Positions 55,666 to 64,000 of a DNA stretch of 64,000 nucleotides are shown here, piece by piece. The notes beneath the pieces are model-generated. The model worked only from the letters and a program-made list of their open reading frames with translations. It searched no databases and was not told the DNA's origin. The position numbers were made by a program, and so were the translations under genes. The DNA lies in contig JAPOVY010000141.1 of the NCBI GenBank assembly GCA_026707905.1, positions 1-64,000 of the forward strand, read 5' to 3'. Origin of the DNA: Gammaproteobacteria bacterium (GTDB taxonomy: Bacteria > Pseudomonadota > Gammaproteobacteria > Pseudomonadales > Azotimanducaceae). Each line of letters begins with the position of its first letter. Position 1 is the first letter of the stretch.

Positions 55666-56881
55666 AACTGAGTTTGCGTCCTTCCTGTTCATAGTCAATA
55701 TGTAGCGGTTGATCCACATGGATCGCGACGCTTTGATCGGTGGGGACAAAAATGGCGTCGAATTCCTGTGACGCTCGCGACGTCAACCAATCCGCTAGAG
55801 AATTGCCCGTCGAAGAGATGCTCTTGCCCAACACGAACTCCCGAATTTCACCGCTAATAAACGCCTCCTTGATGCCCATGGGGTTCTGCTGCACCGTCGT
55901 GTTAGCGTTCGCGAGGGATTCCGCCGCGCTCCGACTCGCATTCACACCGAGCTGAGCGAGCAGCCAACTACGCACATTGGTTTTTCGTTCACCGGCGATG
56001 CACGGTACGCCACGATCGTCAGATATCCAACCGATACGTTCGGTACCGTGATTGTTTTGTCCTAACGTACGGATGTGGCCGTCTTCGAAAACGAACGTGA
56101 CGCTGGTCAAAGTGCCCGTAACACAAGCTAGCGCCCAATCACCTACGACGAAGCCACTCCAGATCGATCCCTCCAAGCCGTCCATCGTGAAGCCATTGGC
56201 CGCAAGATTGTCAGCGCCCGTGATGACTTTGAACGGCAGTGGATCGGTGATGCGGTTCTCGACCGGTACTCGCCCGATTAACGCCGTCATGGTGGTCGAG
56301 TTCACGAGTGTTGCGTTTTGAGGGATGGTGTAGCGCGGTCGGTCATTGAGTTCTTGGTTTCCCGTTGAAGGGAAGCCGAACTGTGATTCCATCGACTCGA
56401 TCCAATGCCATGTGTCGCGTGGATTTGCGGCGTATTCGTAACCAAGAAAACCCGGCTCAACCGTTTGGTTGTGTGGCGTGCTCCCAGTGGTGTCGAATCT
56501 TGACATCACTCGCGTGAGTTCCGCAGCGAGTTCTTCCTGCGCCGTTTGATGAGTGAGAAGTTCCTTGCGCAGACGTTCAGTAATTCGCACTTCAATCAGG
56601 TCAGTTTTTGCACGCAGTTCCTCGTTCTCCATGCGAAGGGATTCATTGGATTGCGCCAACCCATCGATTTCCTGAACAAGCGACGACATCGTCGCAGTGA
56701 GCGTCTTGATCGTGTCTGCCGGACTGTCCGCATCGGGTGCAGGTGTATTCGGTACGTCCGTCAGCACCGTGCCTCGCGTCGAAGGATTTGACGACCACGG
56801 CGCCGACAGCACCACCATCAGCAAGCCGAGTAAGCCGATCCCTAGCACGTACAGTGCCTTACGGTTGAGAATCGGCATCAC
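55622..56881 (-). CDS. TraB/VirB10-like transfer protein (TIGR03752-like)
   Basis: 419 residues: an N-terminal membrane helix (LYVLGIGLLGLLMVVLSA), a coiled coil (about 45-110, EELAAELTR), and a beta-rich periplasmic C-terminus (TLVNSTTMTALIGRVPVENR). It spans the periplasm in the conjugation channel. It overlaps the next upstream gene by 4 nt. Confidence 0.82.
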   Translation of the reverse strand: MMPILNRKALYVLGIGLLGLLMVVLSAPWSSNPSTRGTVLTDVPNTPAPDADSPADTIKTLTATMSSLVQEIDGLAQSNESLRMENEELRAKTDLIEVRITERLRKELLTHQTAQEELAAELTRVMSRFDTTGSTPHNQTVEPGFLGYEYAANPRDTWHWIESMESQFGFPSTGNQELNDRPRYTIPQNATLVNSTTMTALIGRVPVENRITDPLPFKVITGADNLAANGFTMDGLEGSIWSGFVVGDWALACVTGTLTSVTFVFEDGHIRTLGQNNHGTERIGWISDDRGVPCIAGERKTNVRSWLLAQLGVNASRSAAESLANANTTVQQNPMGIKEAFISGEIREFVLGKSISSTGNSLADWLTSRASQEFDAIFVPTDQSVAIHVDQPLHIDYEQEGRKLSYAETTESSTTLAVD

Positions 56882-57669
56882 TGACGAAAAGCGGTGATTG
56901 CATCATGTCGACCCACCAAGAACACGACCGATTGCGATCCACGTTTGCCTTTGGGCAACAATCGCGTGTGCTGAAACCCGACCGCGCGCCAGACACCCGC
57001 AATAGCATCGGGACTCAGAGGGATTGATTCTTCGGATTGATTGCGCAGTTCAACAGCGAGCGCCATCCAACGATTTGAACGCCAAGCAGCGAGTAGCGTT
57101 GACGTTACAGCAAAGTCGCGATAGATGCTATCGTCGTCTACCTCTAGAACGGACCGTTTGATTTGTGAAGAAGGTGGCTTGGGTTGATGTGGCGCGAGCG
57201 TCGTCTGTGCGACGTAACGCATGAGTTGCGCAATCGAGAGTGGCGGCGGCGTGTCAGTCTCGATCACCGAGTCGTCTGTACGGATGTAGATCTCCTGAAC
57301 GTGTTCGAAGTCGGGCGTTGCGGTTACGTCCAGCAAGATGAAACGACCCGATTGGTTGCCTTTAAGCGCCAGTCGTTCAGACCTGAACGACTGCAATGCG
57401 GTGAGGTAAACCACGCCATGAACACTGGTAACGTTGAGTTTTGACGTGAGGGTGATCGGTATCCCAATTTCGACGGACTCATTTAGATGCACACGGGTTT
57501 CCGCATGGAGTGGTATGTGAATATCGATCGGCACGCCTTGGTATCGCACAGTTTGGGACAGCATCTTGTTTGGCATCGGGTGACCATCAACCGTCGAGCT
57601 GCCTTCGACAGCTGTCGCGATGAGTACCACCATCACGAGGAGTACCAACAAGCGGTTCGATTCGTTCAA
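56878..57669 (-). CDS. TraK-like periplasmic transfer protein (TIGR03749-like)
   Basis: 263 residues with a signal peptide (RLLVLLVMVVLIATAVEG). The first domain is TraK/VirB9-like (HLNESVEIGIPITLTSKLNV). The C-terminus has a small-domain pattern (WMALAVELRNQSEESIPLSP). Likely outer-membrane core component. It overlaps both neighbours by 4 nt. Confidence 0.8.
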   Translation of the reverse strand: MNESNRLLVLLVMVVLIATAVEGSSTVDGHPMPNKMLSQTVRYQGVPIDIHIPLHAETRVHLNESVEIGIPITLTSKLNVTSVHGVVYLTALQSFRSERLALKGNQSGRFILLDVTATPDFEHVQEIYIRTDDSVIETDTPPPLSIAQLMRYVAQTTLAPHQPKPPSSQIKRSVLEVDDDSIYRDFAVTSTLLAAWRSNRWMALAVELRNQSEESIPLSPDAIAGVWRAVGFQHTRLLPKGKRGSQSVVFLVGRHDAITAFRQ

Positions 57670-58301
57670 TCGCCACCGTCCGCTAGCTGCAATGTCGTCG
57701 GACCGGTTGACTCAAAGCCGTCCAGCGCAAGTCCCCACGGGTTCTTCTCGCGATCAATGTCGTAGCGCACCACCCTCAATGGATAGCGAATCGCTTTGCG
57801 CTTCACCGACATGCCTTTGACGGTCTCGAACAATTCCATATCGACAGTAACCAGCCACACGCCATCTTGCAGGATGCTCACACGCGAATCGCTGAATCCA
57901 TGACCTGGTAGTTCCTGCATGCCGCGCTCACGTCCGGCAAGTTCGCCGTGTTTCGCCTTGGTCTGAAGCTCGGTAACCAGCGCTTCGCGATAGGCTGGGG
58001 TCAGGTAGCCTGAAAGCGCGTAGATGGCGTTACTGAAGTCGGTCGCGCCATCCGTAGACCAGCGATAGAGTTGCTGGAAGATGTAAACCGCAAATGCATA
58101 CACATTCGCCGGTGAAGGATCATTAGGTTGAATCGTCGCACCGGACTTTAGGTCAGGTGGAATGTGGATCGTGAGCTCCGAGGGTACTCGCATCAAACCG
58201 ACCGCTAATACCAGAATCAAGAACGCTTGGATCCCGACCACACACCAAAGTGTGCGGACATTGGAATAGGCGTTCTCTAAAACATGTCGATAACGCGACA
58301 A
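57666..58301 (-). CDS. TraE/VirB8-like transfer protein (TIGR03746-like)
   Basis: 211 residues: one membrane helix (LWCVVGIQAFLILVLAVGL, about 18-36) and a periplasmic VirB8-like domain (VYIFQQLYRWSTDGATDFSN). Inner-membrane scaffold of the conjugation channel. Confidence 0.8.
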   Translation of the reverse strand: MSRYRHVLENAYSNVRTLWCVVGIQAFLILVLAVGLMRVPSELTIHIPPDLKSGATIQPNDPSPANVYAFAVYIFQQLYRWSTDGATDFSNAIYALSGYLTPAYREALVTELQTKAKHGELAGRERGMQELPGHGFSDSRVSILQDGVWLVTVDMELFETVKGMSVKRKAIRYPLRVVRYDIDREKNPWGLALDGFESTGPTTLQLADGGD

Positions 58302-58302
58302 C

Positions 58303-58653
58303 CTACGAGCGACCGAGATCCCATACGCCGCTTCGTGTCACGAATGGTGACTTGATCAAACGATGACGTGCGAGCCACAGGTGAAGCGCCAGCTGGTAGT
58401 AACCGTGCGGTCGATTCGCTTTCAAACGACGGAACATGGAAGAGGTGACGATGACGCTGAGTACGACCATGATGCCGCCGAATCCGAATCCCATGGTCAC
58501 TGATCCGAGGAATGCTGCGACGATCAGGCAAATCGGTAACCAGACCACGACAGAACCGACAGTCATTACGGTGAGTTCGGAAAGGGAACATCCTTTGAAG
58601 ATCGCCGGTTCTGCGTTTAAGCGCTCGGTGATCAAACTCTCATGCGTTGACAT
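58303..58653 (-). CDS. TIGR03750-like conjugative membrane protein
   Basis: About 116 residues from ATG 58653, 2 nt behind the preceding stop. A longer open frame to 58746 is out of register with the operon layout. Two helices (TVMTVGSVVVWLPICLIVAA; GFGFGGIMVVLSVIVTSSMF) are followed by FRRLKANRPHGYYQLALH. TraL-like inner-membrane component. Confidence 0.8.
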   Translation of the reverse strand: MSTHESLITERLNAEPAIFKGCSLSELTVMTVGSVVVWLPICLIVAAFLGSVTMGFGFGGIMVVLSVIVTSSMFRRLKANRPHGYYQLALHLWLARHRLIKSPFVTRSGVWDLGRS

Positions 58654-58655
58654 AC

Positions 58656-58961
58656 TTAGAAGATGCCTGCCGCTTCGGTAAGCAGGTAGCTCGCAAAGAT
58701 CAAAATGGTCGCGCCGACTACGCCGAAAATGCCCACTTCGGCCCATTCAGCACGACCTTGTCGGGCTTCGTTGAACTTCGCGAAACCGATATAGGCGACC
58801 CAGATGAAACCGACAGTCGCGACTGTGAGTCCCAATACCGCGGCGCCGTCTTTGATGTAACCCGCGATCAAACCGATCCAATCGCCAGCGGCGGGTGCCG
58901 TGCTAGGGGCAACTTGGGTCGGCAAATCTGCCCACCAGCCCCCAAAATCACGCCATTTCAT
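58656..58961 (-). CDS. TIGR03745-like conjugative membrane protein
   Basis: 101 residues with two helices (AAVLGLTVATVGFIWVAYIG; GIFGVVGATILIFASYLL). TraA/pilin-like small protein of MPF_G systems. ATG start. Confidence 0.8.
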   Translation of the reverse strand: MKWRDFGGWWADLPTQVAPSTAPAAGDWIGLIAGYIKDGAAVLGLTVATVGFIWVAYIGFAKFNEARQGRAEWAEVGIFGVVGATILIFASYLLTEAAGIF

Positions 58962-58985
58962 GTTGTACCCATAGATGAAGGTTTA

Positions 58986-59216
58986 TTAGCGAACGTAGAA
59001 CGCCAGTACCAATAACACGATGCTAGCGCGTAGGACGTTCCAGACCAGATCGAAGAAACTCGCATTTCCGTCTTGCCAGGCTTTAAAGGTGCCGAAGGTC
59101 ATCCAAGTGACCCAAAGAAAGGCGAGCGTTAACGTTGTACCTGCAATGGCGAGGAGCAGCGTTTCCGGCGCGATGCCGGAACCTGCCTCGAACGCTAAAC
59201 GCTGTTGCGCATTCAC
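58986..59216 (-). CDS. TIGR03758-like conjugative membrane protein
   Basis: 76 residues from a GTG that overlaps the preceding TGA (GTGA). Two helices (LLLAIAGTTLTLAFLWVTWM; ASIVLLVLAFYVR). Position and size match the protein after RAQPRD in such operons. Confidence 0.8.
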   Translation of the reverse strand: MNAQQRLAFEAGSGIAPETLLLAIAGTTLTLAFLWVTWMTFGTFKAWQDGNASFFDLVWNVLRASIVLLVLAFYVR

Positions 59217-59542
59217 TGGTGGTACGCGCCTTGCAACGGTTCGAACGTGCGCCGCGTAAATTCCGCGTCTTCCAGAAACGCCTCGATGCCAGACTTAACC
59301 TCTACCAAATCCCTGCGCAACCAGTCGTAGCGGAAGTGCACCCGATCGTGACGATCACGTTCGCTTTCAGCACGAGCAATGAGCGGTTCAAGGCGCTCTA
59401 TTTCTGCCACGAGACGCGTTAATGCGGCACGTTCCGCGTCGCGGTCTGCTTGCATCGTCGCAGCACATAGGACAAGAGCGACGGCAAGCGTGACAGGTGC
59501 GAGAAAACTGTGGTTATGTCCATATCTCATATGGCGAATCAT
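59213..59542 (-). CDS. RAQPRD-family conjugative-element protein
   Basis: 109 residues: a signal peptide (LAPVTLAVALVLCAATMQA), then a helical pair rich in Arg/Glu (ERAALTRLVAEIERLEPLI; RFHYDWLRRDL-like segment RYDWLRRDL), as in the RAQPRD family. Periplasmic. The second ATG, 59530, is an equally good start. Confidence 0.8.
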   Translation of the reverse strand: MIRHMRYGHNHSFLAPVTLAVALVLCAATMQADRDAERAALTRLVAEIERLEPLIARAESERDRHDRVHFRYDWLRRDLVEVKSGIEAFLEDAEFTRRTFEPLQGAYHQ

Positions 59543-59632
59543 CGATTAGAGATCGCGATTCGTAGCAGAAAACCAATTCGACCGCTGTCGTGGTTTAAGG
59601 GCTCGTTTTCGACGTCGCGTGTATGAACGTGA

Positions 59633-60217
59633 CTAAACGTACTTCTTAAAACGGCTGATGCTGATCCCGACGAGGACAGGAATCGTCACGACCAGAATTC
59701 CGTACGCCCACCTTATGTCAAGCGTGATGGGTAAGGTGAGGTATACGAGACTTACCCAAACGCATAACGGTTTTATGGAACGTTTCGCCAAGTGATAGAT
59801 GCGGGCGCTTTCGATACCCGCACCGGCTTTACGAACTTCGCGACGAACGAAGCCGTCGAGACCGACGACGATACAGCAAATCGCGATGATCGGAAGCGTC
59901 GCCATCAAGGAAAGCGCACGAAGTGAGAAGACTTCGATGGCGGGAAACACTGTAGAAGCGAGCGCATTCAGCTGTGATCGAAATCCGTCCACGAAACGAC
60001 TGTGCGTTGCCGGTGGGTATTCAAGCTGTATGCGAAAGTCGCGTAGATAAGACGTTAGCCGATGTGCGGCGTTTCGAGGGTCGACGAGCAGGAACGATTT
60101 CTCGAACGTGGAGAAGAAGACACATCGTTCTTCGATCAGCCGATTTGAACTGGGTTTTACGCCAACCGCATCGAGTTGGGTATGCGACAGCGCGAGTTCG
60201 ACGATGATTGCGACCAA
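59633..60217 (-). CDS. TIGR03747-like conjugative membrane protein, start unclear
   Basis: At least 194 residues with a first helix that begins before the TTG at 60217 and two more helices (SLMATLPIIAICCIVVGLDG; ILVVTIPVLVGISISRF). The frame is open from the TraD stop at 60299-60301, and the 27 codons before the TTG read SSLSWIAQLLLSPVRILF..., clearly part of the protein. They contain no ATG, GTG or TTG. A rare start (ATC, ATA, CTG) or read-through of the TraD TAA would be needed for a full first helix. Confidence 0.75.
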   Translation of the reverse strand: MVAIIVELALSHTQLDAVGVKPSSNRLIEERCVFFSTFEKSFLLVDPRNAAHRLTSYLRDFRIQLEYPPATHSRFVDGFRSQLNALASTVFPAIEVFSLRALSLMATLPIIAICCIVVGLDGFVRREVRKAGAGIESARIYHLAKRSIKPLCVWVSLVYLTLPITLDIRWAYGILVVTIPVLVGISISRFKKYV

Positions 60218-60298
60218 CAGCGCAACGAGTCCGAGAAAGAGTATCCGAACCGGACTTAGTAGTAGCTGCGCGATCCAGCTGAGGGAGGAATCGAAGTT

Positions 60299-62323
60299 TT
60301 AGTCCTCGGTCGTCACGCATCCGTCGGGGTGATCCGATGGTTCTTCCGTCCCGGCAATCACCTCGTTCGATGGATTCGTCGTGTTTTCGCCACCAATGGA
60401 TCTCTTGCCATCGTATATCGCATCGAATGCAGCGGGGAGCGATGGCGGCAGGCGTTGGTCTTCCGGGTCGGGTAGGGGGAATCGCAACTTCCACAAGCGA
60501 CCGCCATCCAGTAGTGCGAACGCCTGACCTCGGGGCAAGGTAAAAAGCTCCGTCGGTCCAACTAAAGGAGCATCTGACTTGCTGAGGCTATCGGCGTGAC
60601 TCGTCTCAAAATCAATCTCCGAATCAATCTTCGACGAATCCCCAGCGCCCGACGATGTCGACTTTCCGACGACACTCACGCGGGGAAGCTGATCGACGAG
60701 CATCTTGGCCGTCGCGAGCTCACGTACACGCAGCATGATGAGCGAATTGAAATTTCCCGCGACCTGTCCTGCTTTCGCACGACTACCGATTTGGGCTTCG
60801 ACGTCAGACCATGTCTGCGTGTACGCGGTGACCTGAAAACCTGCACCACCCGCCTTGTTCAATAGCGGGACGAATTCCTCACCAATCAGTTCGTTGAATT
60901 CGTCGGCATGCAGCGCGATACGTGGCGTTGTGGACGTACCGTCAACGCCAAACTTGTAGATGTAGCCTGCAACCGACACCAAGTCAGCGAACATGGCATT
61001 GCCGATCGCGCTCGCTACGGTCGTATCCGACAGCGAGTCGAGACCTACGTAAACGATGCGCCGCTGCTTGATAGCCTCGAGCCAATCGAGAATCGGTCGA
61101 GGATCTTCTTCATTCTCGTCCGGCGAAATCAGGTCCGCGACCGCGCCGGTGGTCAGTTTCTCCATGAGCGGACCCACGCTACTCACGATCTTGTCGAAAT
61201 ACGTGCGGTCGTACTTGTAGGCTGATATCAGCCCGTCAAATACTGGATCGTAGACGTCGAGAGATTCCGCATATTGCATCAACGCGACGGCTTCAACGTC
61301 TCGACCACGCAGCGTGCTCGGCATACCTCGAGCGCTGAGATCGTGCATACGTTGACGAACCAACGTGCTCCAACCAGGCGGGGCGTTGCGATGTAAGTAG
61401 AGATGCGCGTACTCAACGAACAAGGGTTCTATGTCGTTGATGTAACGTCGCACCAAGCGGAAATTTGGTGTGTGTTTCAACGCGACCAGTGCGCCCGTGA
61501 TGATGTTGACGAATCGCCAGGCGAATTCTTTGAACGCGGCTGAGTTGCCACTGTCGGGTAATTGATTGGCGATCCTTGTCGCAACTTCGGTAATGCGCGA
61601 AAACCGGCCAATCGCGTTGTAGAGACAGGAATGTTCTGGATGACCAAGATGGAATACGAGCATGTCGTCGAGACGATCGCTACGTTGCGCTTCCGCGACC
61701 ATGCGGCACAGCAACTCTGCGTCGCCTTTTGGATCGAACACGATCACGACTTCATCACGCTGAATGTCTTGCGCAATAAGCAGCTCGGCCAAGCGCGTCT
61801 TGCCGACTCGGGTGGTACCGAGAACGAGCGTATGGCCGACCCGATCGGCTCGGTTCATGACGACCGCCTGTTCGTTCAATTCGACGCCGTGAATCTCGGG
61901 TCTTCCGCTCGTGGTCACAAGAGCGGCTTCGTTAGATGGAACGTCGAGTTTCGTAGCGACGTACCTACGACCCATGGGGCTCTGCGTTTCGCGTAAGCGC
62001 TGGGTGTGTTTTGTCGTCCAGACGAAACCGCGACCAAGATATAGCGTTGTGGTGGTATGCGGGATCACGCCGAAATCGAGTTGCCACGTCGGCGTACGCT
62101 TGATGTTGCGCTGGTAGCGGAGTACGTGAATTCCTTGCAGTGTTCGGTATCCTGCAGCCGAGATAAGTACAGCACCAACGACAAATCCACTTATCGTATC
62201 GACTAGAACGGACTCGGGCACGGACATGACGACAACAGCGAGACATCCGAGCGCCGCGGCGCTCAGTAGCTCTACCGGTGGTCGTAATAGCGCTTCGAGT
62301 GGGTATTTCGGGAAGAGGCGCAC
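60299..62323 (-). CDS. traD: TraD conjugative coupling protein
   Basis: 674 residues from a GTG. Two N-terminal helices (LLSAAALGCLAVVVMSV; GFVVGAVLISAAGY), Walker A LGTTRVGKTRL near residue 170, and Walker B-like RIALHADEFNELIG. Brings relaxosome DNA to the channel. A polar C-terminal tail of about 50 residues. The stop TAA directly touches the in-frame next gene. Confidence 0.92.
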   Translation of the reverse strand: MRLFPKYPLEALLRPPVELLSAAALGCLAVVVMSVPESVLVDTISGFVVGAVLISAAGYRTLQGIHVLRYQRNIKRTPTWQLDFGVIPHTTTTLYLGRGFVWTTKHTQRLRETQSPMGRRYVATKLDVPSNEAALVTTSGRPEIHGVELNEQAVVMNRADRVGHTLVLGTTRVGKTRLAELLIAQDIQRDEVVIVFDPKGDAELLCRMVAEAQRSDRLDDMLVFHLGHPEHSCLYNAIGRFSRITEVATRIANQLPDSGNSAAFKEFAWRFVNIITGALVALKHTPNFRLVRRYINDIEPLFVEYAHLYLHRNAPPGWSTLVRQRMHDLSARGMPSTLRGRDVEAVALMQYAESLDVYDPVFDGLISAYKYDRTYFDKIVSSVGPLMEKLTTGAVADLISPDENEEDPRPILDWLEAIKQRRIVYVGLDSLSDTTVASAIGNAMFADLVSVAGYIYKFGVDGTSTTPRIALHADEFNELIGEEFVPLLNKAGGAGFQVTAYTQTWSDVEAQIGSRAKAGQVAGNFNSLIMLRVRELATAKMLVDQLPRVSVVGKSTSSGAGDSSKIDSEIDFETSHADSLSKSDAPLVGPTELFTLPRGQAFALLDGGRLWKLRFPLPDPEDQRLPPSLPAAFDAIYDGKRSIGGENTTNPSNEVIAGTEEPSDHPDGCVTTED

Positions 62324-62332
62324 CGCGCAGCG

Positions 62333-63139
62333 CTAGGGCAACTCCCAAGGGTCGAGTGCTTCGAGTCGATCACCGCGACGACGCATGACGACCGGCACGT
62401 CCGCCGCTCTTGGATGGACGCGTGCCAGTAGTCCGTCGTCGAAGTTCAGCGTGATCTGTTTTGCATGAACCGCCAGCGGCGGGATTCCCTGGCGATTTGC
62501 CCACGCATGTAATGCAGATTTATCGTTTTCGGATAGATCCAGAACATAGATATCCACACCCGCGATCATTCGACCGACACGAATAACACGTTGCACCACT
62601 TCGTCGCAAATCAAGCAATCTAACCGAATAAATGTCGCGAGTCGATCGGTTGGTAAAAGAGAATGCTTCGAATCGTCGCGAACGGGTAACTTTGCCAATT
62701 CAATAAGCGGCTGATCGGCAAGTAGATCACGGACTGCGGCGTCGTATGCTCTTTGAAACGCTAGTACCCGTTCCGCGTCTTCGATCATCAATTTCGCCCA
62801 TTGTCGCGCGTAACGATTGCGTTCGGTATCGGTTCGAGCGTGGATACCAAGGATTTCAAGTGGAGAAATCTGACGATCGCTTACATACTGTCGGATGCTC
62901 TCCCTAAGTACTTCGACGCGTTCCAATTCATGGGTATCGAGTTGCCAATGCGAACCGTCAAGCAATTCCGAATCGCGATGTTGCCGTTGGGCGCTTGTTC
63001 GCTGCTCAATCGCAGTGACCACGACATCGACATCGCTCTGTCCGCGGGTGAGTAGTCCAGTCCAAAGCAGCGTACTAATAAGAAGCGCGTATGCGATACG
63101 ACGGTGCAGTCGGCAGCTCAAATGCTGCGACCAACTCAC
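62333..63139 (-). CDS. TIGR03759-like conjugative-element protein
   Basis: About 268 residues from a GTG at 63139 that overlaps the TGA of the small gene before it (GTGA). A signal helix follows (IAYALLISTLLWTGLLTRG). A longer frame to 63196 exists but would overlap 60 nt. The C-terminal half has CLICDEVVQRVIRVGRM and a thioredoxin-like feel, with one CxxC. Probably periplasmic. Confidence 0.75.
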   Translation of the reverse strand: MSWSQHLSCRLHRRIAYALLISTLLWTGLLTRGQSDVDVVVTAIEQRTSAQRQHRDSELLDGSHWQLDTHELERVEVLRESIRQYVSDRQISPLEILGIHARTDTERNRYARQWAKLMIEDAERVLAFQRAYDAAVRDLLADQPLIELAKLPVRDDSKHSLLPTDRLATFIRLDCLICDEVVQRVIRVGRMIAGVDIYVLDLSENDKSALHAWANRQGIPPLAVHAKQITLNFDDGLLARVHPRAADVPVVMRRRGDRLEALDPWELP

Positions 63140-63336
63140 GTCGAAGTAGGTGGTCGCAAATCTCGAAACACAGGTCGTTCCACAATCCTCTGACAACGAC
63201 GGTTCTGCTCGACTGGTGCATAGACTTGGATTCTCACGTTGGCGCTATCGAGCGCATGGTGTTGCCGAACCCGAATGTCGTCCTGAAGGGTGAACCACGT
63301 ACCCAACGCAATAAATGCAGCGAAGAGAATCATCAT
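63136..63336 (-). CDS. small membrane protein of the transfer operon
   Basis: 66 residues, one N-terminal helix (MMILFAAFIALGTWFTLQ), rest polar. Start overlaps the PilL-like stop (AATGATG); end overlaps the next gene by 4 nt. I do not recognise it. The tight coupling on both sides supports a real gene. Confidence 0.55.
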   Translation of the reverse strand: MMILFAAFIALGTWFTLQDDIRVRQHHALDSANVRIQVYAPVEQNRRCQRIVERPVFRDLRPPTST

Positions 63337-63761
63337 TCATTAATCCTCAGTTCGCATCGCTCGAATGTCACGAGGCGATCGCTCGGGTCTTCAACAAGCT
63401 GCCAAACTGGACCAACAAGCGTCGACAGTACAGCGCGAATGGACAGAGGACCTAGCTCGCGATGGGATGTGGGCAAGCGATGCGACAGCAAACGTTCGCG
63501 TTGAGGATCAGCGGTCGCGTGATCCGACAATGTATAACCGACCTCCTCGAGAATCACAGCGACCGCGTCACCAACCGTATTTACGCTTGCGTCAAAGCGC
63601 ATCGAAATCGTTGTTGCCATCACATCGCGTTGCGCATCCGTTGGAATTGCACGAACCGTGGCGTACCTTCCTATCTGGACCTCTGCCGCTAACGATTCAG
63701 TAAATAAGAGGGTGAGAACGAGAATAGCAGGTAACAGCCAACAGTTCGCAATGTGTGACAT
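63333..63761 (-). CDS. PilL N-terminal-domain protein of PFGI-1-type element
   Basis: 142 residues: a signal peptide (LLPAILVLTLLFTESLAAE) followed by RYATVRAIPTDAQRDV and TVGDAVAVILEEVGYTL, the pattern of the short PilL proteins of PFGI-1-like elements (TIGR03748-like). It opens the transfer operon. The C-terminal TcpQ part of PilL is at 46 kb. Confidence 0.8.
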   Translation of the reverse strand: MSHIANCWLLPAILVLTLLFTESLAAEVQIGRYATVRAIPTDAQRDVMATTISMRFDASVNTVGDAVAVILEEVGYTLSDHATADPQRERLLSHRLPTSHRELGPLSIRAVLSTLVGPVWQLVEDPSDRLVTFERCELRINE

Positions 63762-64000
63762 GAATCTATGAATTCGATCAATGTGGATCGCAATTCAAGC
63801 GAACGAGATTGATGATCGCGGCCGAAACTATGACGACCTATGTATCGATTAAGCCGTGGGTCTGTGTAATCAAGAGAAGAGAAGGAGCGACCCTTAAGCG
63901 CCTCAACTCGCCAACAAATAGTGCTTCCCGTATTTTCGCAGGTGAATGCGAAACGTATCGTGCGCTTTCTGTACTCACCTCAGCTCAAATCCGAGTATGC
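63762..64000. promoter_or_regulatory. region upstream of the transfer operon
   Basis: The last 239 bp hold no gene. The leftward operon promoter should be here; no clear box recognised. Confidence 0.3.

Overview
The window looks like accessory DNA of a Gram-negative proteobacterium, most likely a gammaproteobacterium. The evidence is a TonB/ExbB/ExbD energiser, TonB-dependent receptors, an outer-membrane adhesin ending in a beta-barrel, and a conjugation module of the PFGI-1/MPF_G integrative-element type with a type IVb pilus. GTG and TTG starts are frequent and genes often overlap by 4 nt. I see no rRNA, tRNA, integrase, relaxase or CRISPR array.

Layout. (1) 0.1-8.5 kb resembles a defence island: a two-gene membrane/phospholipase-D-like pair on the minus strand, a 1738-residue exonuclease-RecQ-UvrD fusion helicase, and a reverse transcriptase of the defence-associated (DRT/UG) kind whose N-terminus is out of frame with its ATG. 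(2) 9-17.3 kb is a decayed cell-surface-signalling locus: a TonB receptor with four in-frame stops, an ECF sigma factor fused in frame to a FecR-like domain with the DNA-binding region 4 lost, and a lipoprotein gene split by a complete IS1595-type transposon (13377-16989, 8-bp target duplication). The transposon carries a restriction-modification gene translationally coupled to the transposase and interrupted at a G7 tract. (3) 17.4-25.2 kb holds an amidohydrolase and a compact, intact operon: di-haem peroxidase, TonB receptor, ExbB, two ExbD, TonB. (4) 25.4-27.2 kb is a HigB/HigA toxin-antitoxin pair whose toxin is frameshifted at an A9 run, followed by a 22-bp perfect inverted repeat. (5) 27.4-33.8 kb is one giant cadherin/Ig-repeat adhesin with an autotransporter-like barrel. 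(6) 35.2-46.9 kb is a type IVb pilus operon (pilL, N, O, P, Q, R, S, two further pilin-like proteins and a cysteine-rich 1003-residue PilV-like tip protein). (7) 47-52.6 kb is a patchwork: a TnpB element bounded by IS1595-like inverted repeats, three related coiled-coil membrane proteins, two of them behind nearly identical hairpin-rich leaders, and a BrnA antitoxin with a broken BrnT. (8) 52.6-63.8 kb is the conjugation operon, transcribed leftward: PilL N-terminal protein, TIGR03759-like, TraD, TIGR03747-like, RAQPRD, TIGR03758/03745/03750/03746/03749/03752/03751-like proteins and the VirB4/TraC-type ATPase. The usual continuation (TIGR03757/03756/03755, TraG) is not seen after the ATPase.

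The region mixes intact operons with recently damaged genes. Six in-frame premature stops in three genes are all TAG or TGA and each is explained by one C-to-T or G-to-A change. Four other genes (reverse transcriptase, restriction enzyme, HigB, PilR) differ from an intact frame by one net base; assembly error, phase variation and true decay all remain possible.
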